Shown here: positions 7,274 through 9,311 of the stretch, in pieces
Layout of the letters: every line of letters starts with the position of its first letter
Numbering within the stretch: the first letter of the stretch is position 1
NCBI GenBank assembly: GCA_017964325.1
Contig: JAGCSE010000152.1
Coordinates: 1-9,311 of the forward strand
From: Victivallales bacterium
GTDB lineage: Bacteria > Verrucomicrobiota > Lentisphaeria > Oligosphaerales > Oligosphaeraceae
Direction of reading: 5' to 3'
Length of the DNA: 9,311 bases
The notes under the pieces: model-generated
What the model saw: only the letters and a program-made list of their open reading frames with translations
The model's database searches: none
What the model was told of the DNA's origin: nothing
Made by a program: the position numbers and the translations under genes

Positions 7274-7310
7274 GGAGGGGCAATTGTATTTTTTGGGGGT
7301 GTTTTACCAA

Positions 7311-7339
7311 AATATATCATGGCAAGTGTGAAGAAACAA
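7311..7339 (-). promoter_or_regulatory. Likely sigma70-type promoter of the glycosidase gene
   Basis: On the minus strand TTGTTT (7334-7339) and TATATT (7311-7316) are separated by exactly 17 bases. Transcription would start near 7304, giving a leader of about 30 bases before the ATG at 7273. That leader has no Shine-Dalgarno and ends in CCCCTCC. Confidence 0.45.
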
Positions 7340-7457
7340 CTATAGATGACGGAATTGTATGAACCATCTGTATATGGTGATTATTAATGAGGAAAATGCT
7401 TGAAAAGTATAAGTGGAGGTGTTTTAATAGATATAAATATATCCATTTTTGAAGAAA

Positions 7458-7487
7458 TTTTCATCTAACTGCATAGGTTGATGAAAA
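7458..7487. repeat. Inverted repeat in the AT-rich gap before the orphan ORF
   Basis: TTTTCATC (7458-7465) and GATGAAAA (7480-7487) form an 8-bp perfect inverted repeat around a 14-base centre. It lies in the 230-bp AT-rich, apparently non-coding stretch 7274-7503. It could be an operator or a chance match in AT-rich DNA. Apart from this and the promoter above, I see nothing in that stretch. Confidence 0.3.
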
Positions 7488-7503
7488 GATATCTTAATAC
7501 TTC

Positions 7504-7713
7504 ATGCCAAAGTTGCAATGTACACAGATGACAGGGTGCATATTCGCCTATACGGAAATACCGCTCGAAGAGAACATCCATTTTGCCATCACGCCGATGG
7601 ACGTTTTTGGCAATCGTGGCAAGACCATCTATAGCAAGGTCGCCAAATTCGCGAAACCCGCCGAACCGCCGAAGCCTGCGGAAACGGCCAAACCAGCGGA
7701 GAAAGGAAAATAA
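7504..7713 (+). pseudogene. Orphan 69-codon ORF, probable 3' remnant of a lost exported-protein gene
   Basis: The ORF opens with ATG but has no Shine-Dalgarno, and the DNA just upstream is AT-rich and non-coding (in-frame TAA at 7495-7497). From about codon 12 the translation reads like the last strands of an Ig/fibronectin-type domain: AYTEIPLEENIHFAITPMDVFGNRGK. The closing 'TPxDxFGNRG' is typical of beta-sandwich C-termini in secreted enzymes. The tail is a Lys/Pro/Ala-rich low-complexity stretch with repeated KPAE units. Composition jumps from AT-rich to GC-rich at about 7535, as expected if the 5' part of a gene had been deleted. A strong terminator follows. It could instead be a genuine small protein, but there is no signal peptide for such a domain. 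Confidence 0.45.
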
Positions 7714-7726
7714 ACGGAAGATAGAA

Positions 7727-7742
7727 TACTAGAAATCTAGTA
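7727..7742. repeat. Short perfect palindrome between the orphan ORF and its terminator
   Basis: TACTAGA and TCTAGTA flank AA, a perfect 7-bp inverted repeat, followed at once by a second CTAGAAAA copy (7745-7752). The purpose is unknown; the spacing is too tight for a normal terminator loop. Confidence 0.4.
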
Positions 7743-7759
7743 CTCTAGAAAATCATAAA

Positions 7760-7793
7760 ACGGCGCGGCAATCATTCATGCCGTGTCGTTTTT
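7760..7793 (+). terminator. Rho-independent terminator, possibly serving both convergent genes
   Basis: ACGGCGCGGCA (7760-7770) pairs with TGCCGTGTCGT (7779-7789) over 11 bp, allowing two G-U pairs, around an 8-base loop. TTTTT (7789-7793) follows on the plus strand. On the minus strand four T residues also follow the hairpin (AAAA at 7757-7760), but the two wobble pairs become mismatches. It therefore works best for the plus strand and may also stop the SGNH transcript that ends at 7797. Confidence 0.75.
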
Positions 7794-7796
7794 GCA

Positions 7797-8882
7797 TTAA
7801 TCCGCCAGCAGGAGGTAACCGAAATCGAATTGGTGGCCTGTGCTTTGCGGATGCTTTTCAGAGAGGACGCGAAGGGAGAGCGTGTGCGTTCCGGCGGGAA
7901 GATTTCGTCCAAGCTCCTGCAGGACGGTGTGGCCGCCTTTCCACGCCAAGTCGTTGGGAACAGGGAAATAGCTGTCGAAGATGATTGGCGGTTGGTCGTC
8001 CAATTGCACTTCAGCCTTGCCGAAATCGCCTGCGTATTTCTTGAAGCCGATCGTCACGATGGAGCCAGTGAAGGCGACTTTCAGAAAGGCTCCGGGCTTG
8101 TCCGCCTTGAAGGCCGTGTAGCCGCCGCGATGGTGGCCGGTCGTCCATCCGTCGTTTTGCAGGACGGTGAGAGTCGTGGCGTCCACGATGCGTCCCGTCG
8201 CGTAGCGGAGCGAATCCGCAAATAGCGGTTCTGGAAGCGGTTGTTCATGAAGCGTCGGGGCGGCGGTGTCCAGAAAATGGCAGACAAGCTCCGCGACGAG
8301 ACGATGGCCGTCTTGATTCGGATGGACTTCGTCCGGCGAGAGGTCGCGCCATGTGAGACGGCCGGCGGTGACTTCCGGATAAAGCGCGTCGCGATAGGAG
8401 ATCATCGGCAGTTGGTAGTGGTTGCCGACGGGTATATGCAGATTCTGGACGTTGTGCCCATTCTCCTCCATCGTGAAAATCAGCAGGACGAGTGGTTTGG
8501 TTGGAAGCGCTAAACATTGGCGGACAAGACCTTCGAAGCCTGGCTGGACATCTTCGCCTGCGTGGTCGTTGACGGCGTATTCAATCGTGATGAAATCCGG
8601 ATTGTATTTCAGAAGATCGTTTTTGGCGCGATAGCAGCCGAAAAGACTTCCGCTTGCGCCGATGCCCGCATTGACGAGTTTCGCGCCGATATGGGCGGCG
8701 ATGAGATTCGCATAGCGGCCTTCTGCGGTGTCCGCCTTCGCGCCTTCCGTGATGGATCCGCCGATGGAGCCATAGACGATCGGCTGGCCGGATTTGATTT
8801 TCGTGCGAAGCCGCTCCAACGGCTCCAGGCTTCCGACGGCGACGACGGAACGGTCGATCCAATTCTGCTGCATGGTCAACAT
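7797..8882 (-). CDS. SGNH/GDSL-type hydrolase with C-terminal beta-sandwich domain
   Basis: A 361-residue esterase-like enzyme of the SGNH superfamily, which removes acyl groups such as acetyl from glycans or other esters. Block I is GGSITEG with nucleophile S43. Block II is NAGIGASGS (71-79), supplying the oxyanion glycine. Block III is EYAVND (101-106) with N105. Block V is SPDEVHPNQDGH (182-193) with D184 and H187. All four catalytic blocks are therefore intact. Residues about 225-361 form a second, beta-rich domain (YATGRIVD, the FLKVAFTGSIVTIGF strands, a G-AEVQLDDQ hairpin), probably ligand- or substrate-binding. No signal peptide is seen, so it seems cytoplasmic unless exported by another route. 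The start at ATG 8882 is supported by AGGAC 8 bases upstream; an ATG at 8873 is also in frame. Its neighbourhood suggests a role in glycan use; the substrate is unknown. Confidence 0.88.
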   Translation of the reverse strand: MLTMQQNWIDRSVVAVGSLEPLERLRTKIKSGQPIVYGSIGGSITEGAKADTAEGRYANLIAAHIGAKLVNAGIGASGSLFGCYRAKNDLLKYNPDFITIEYAVNDHAGEDVQPGFEGLVRQCLALPTKPLVLLIFTMEENGHNVQNLHIPVGNHYQLPMISYRDALYPEVTAGRLTWRDLSPDEVHPNQDGHRLVAELVCHFLDTAAPTLHEQPLPEPLFADSLRYATGRIVDATTLTVLQNDGWTTGHHRGGYTAFKADKPGAFLKVAFTGSIVTIGFKKYAGDFGKAEVQLDDQPPIIFDSYFPVPNDLAWKGGHTVLQELGRNLPAGTHTLSLRVLSEKHPQSTGHQFDFGYLLLAD

Positions 8883-8890
8883 AAGTATTT

Positions 8891-8895
8891 GTCCT
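8891..8895 (-). promoter_or_regulatory. Shine-Dalgarno of the SGNH hydrolase gene
   Basis: The minus strand reads AGGAC, 8 bases before the ATG at 8882. The spacing favours that ATG over the in-frame one at 8873. Confidence 0.5.
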
Positions 8896-8898
8896 GTA

Positions 8899-8912
8899 AA
8901 AAGTTAACTTTT
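8899..8912. promoter_or_regulatory. 14-bp perfect palindrome in the SGNH gene leader, possible operator
   Basis: AAAAGTTAACTTTT is self-complementary and lies 17 bases upstream of the SGNH start codon, next to its ribosome binding site. It is the right size and symmetry for a dimeric repressor, which is inferred only. Confidence 0.4.
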
Positions 8913-8947
8913 AATCATTCCTCTCTCAGCTGTTGTGAGGAATGATT
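8913..8947. repeat. 11-bp perfect inverted repeat upstream of the SGNH gene (hairpin or operator)
   Basis: AATCATTCCTC (8913-8923) and GAGGAATGATT (8937-8947) match perfectly around a 13-base loop. It lies in the 76-bp gap between the unrecognised upstream gene and the SGNH gene. Neither side carries a direct T-tract, so it is not a standard terminator, although it could still stop or attenuate the upstream transcript. It directly abuts the palindrome at 8899-8912. Confidence 0.6.
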
Positions 8948-8958
8948 CATAAGATCCT

Positions 8959-9311
8959 TTATCCATCATATTGGATTTTTCTCAAACGTTTTTCTGCCGC
9001 TACTCCGAAAAAAGAACGGATAGAAGAGAAAAAGGATGGCCAAGTTGATTTTGTTGAATCAAATGCCATTTCCATGACTTGCTCGATTGCATCATCGACA
9101 GATTGGCCTGCTTGAGTCAATTTTGTGACTTCGTCAATCCATCTTTTGATCGTGCTCCGTCTGAATTTAGCCAACAGGTCACAGTTCAAATTTAGTTCTT
9201 GCAAAGTGTTTTGGGCTTTCGCATAGTCTGTGGGTGATAAGGATTTATTGGGGGACAGGAAGAATTTGTCTTCAGTACCGCGTTCCGTGTCTTCCATGAA
9301 GAAATTTGGGA
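8959..9311 (-). CDS. Unrecognised helical protein, probably continuing beyond the window
   Basis: The frame ends in TAA (8959-8961) and stays open through the window edge. The first visible Met is at 9297, giving 112 residues from there, but no Shine-Dalgarno precedes it, so the gene may start outside the window. I do not recognise the protein. It looks soluble and mostly helical. Visible elements are SPTDYAKAQNTLQELNLNCD, a basic segment KFRRSTIKRW, an amphipathic helix SVDDAIEQVMEMAF, an aromatic segment WPSFFSSIRSFFG and a basic end EKRLRKIQYDG. No membrane segment or catalytic motif is seen. It runs in the same direction as the SGNH gene, with a 76-bp gap that holds two palindromes. Confidence 0.55.
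   Translation of the reverse strand, partial: PNFFMEDTERGTEDKFFLSPNKSLSPTDYAKAQNTLQELNLNCDLLAKFRRSTIKRWIDEVTKLTQAGQSVDDAIEQVMEMAFDSTKSTWPSFFSSIRSFFGVAAEKRLRKIQYDG

Noticed and set aside
8517..8945. 142-codon plus-strand open frame opposite the start of the SGNH gene
   Set aside because: It is antisense to the SGNH catalytic blocks and runs through the palindromic leader; there is no start signal.

Overview
The window looks like chromosomal DNA of an uncultured or gut-associated member of the Lentisphaerota (Victivallales-like), or of a related lineage in the Planctomycetota-Verrucomicrobiota group. This is an inference. It rests on the C-terminus of a DUF6784/DUF6785-type membrane protein, a very long secreted clan GH-A glycosidase with a CBM9-like tail, an SGNH hydrolase with a C-terminal beta-sandwich, and two N-terminally anchored helical proteins of unknown family. 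No rRNA, tRNA, CRISPR array or transposase is visible.

Layout. (1) Positions 1-384 (+) hold the 3' end of a polytopic membrane protein. (2) Positions 459-2057 (+) hold a tightly coupled pair: an ABC/OLD-like AAA ATPase, and directly after its stop codon a 184-residue protein with a PD-(D/E)XK-like nuclease signature. This is the most interesting part of the window, a candidate two-gene defence-type module that I cannot match exactly to a named system. (3) Positions 2096-3639 (-) hold a convergent two-gene operon for small proteins with an N-terminal membrane anchor and a charged helical exterior; the two may be distant paralogues. (4) Positions 3752-7273 (-) hold a 1173-residue exported glycoside hydrolase-like protein. 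(5) Positions 7274-7796 are an AT-rich intergenic stretch with a likely promoter for the glycosidase gene, a short orphan ORF that looks like the 3' remnant of a lost gene, and a convincing rho-independent terminator. (6) Positions 7797-8882 (-) hold an SGNH/GDSL esterase-like hydrolase. (7) Positions 8899-8947 hold two abutting palindromes in front of the SGNH gene. (8) Positions 8959-9311 (-) hold an unrecognised gene running off the window.

How the parts relate. The glycosidase and the SGNH hydrolase fit a theme of glycan breakdown and deacylation: one protein is exported, the other has no visible export signal. The segment from about 400 to 3750 (ATPase, nuclease-like protein and the two anchored proteins) is visibly richer in A+T than the flanking metabolic genes. 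It reads as an accessory insertion between them. Functions are inferred from motifs read by eye, and no database search was possible.
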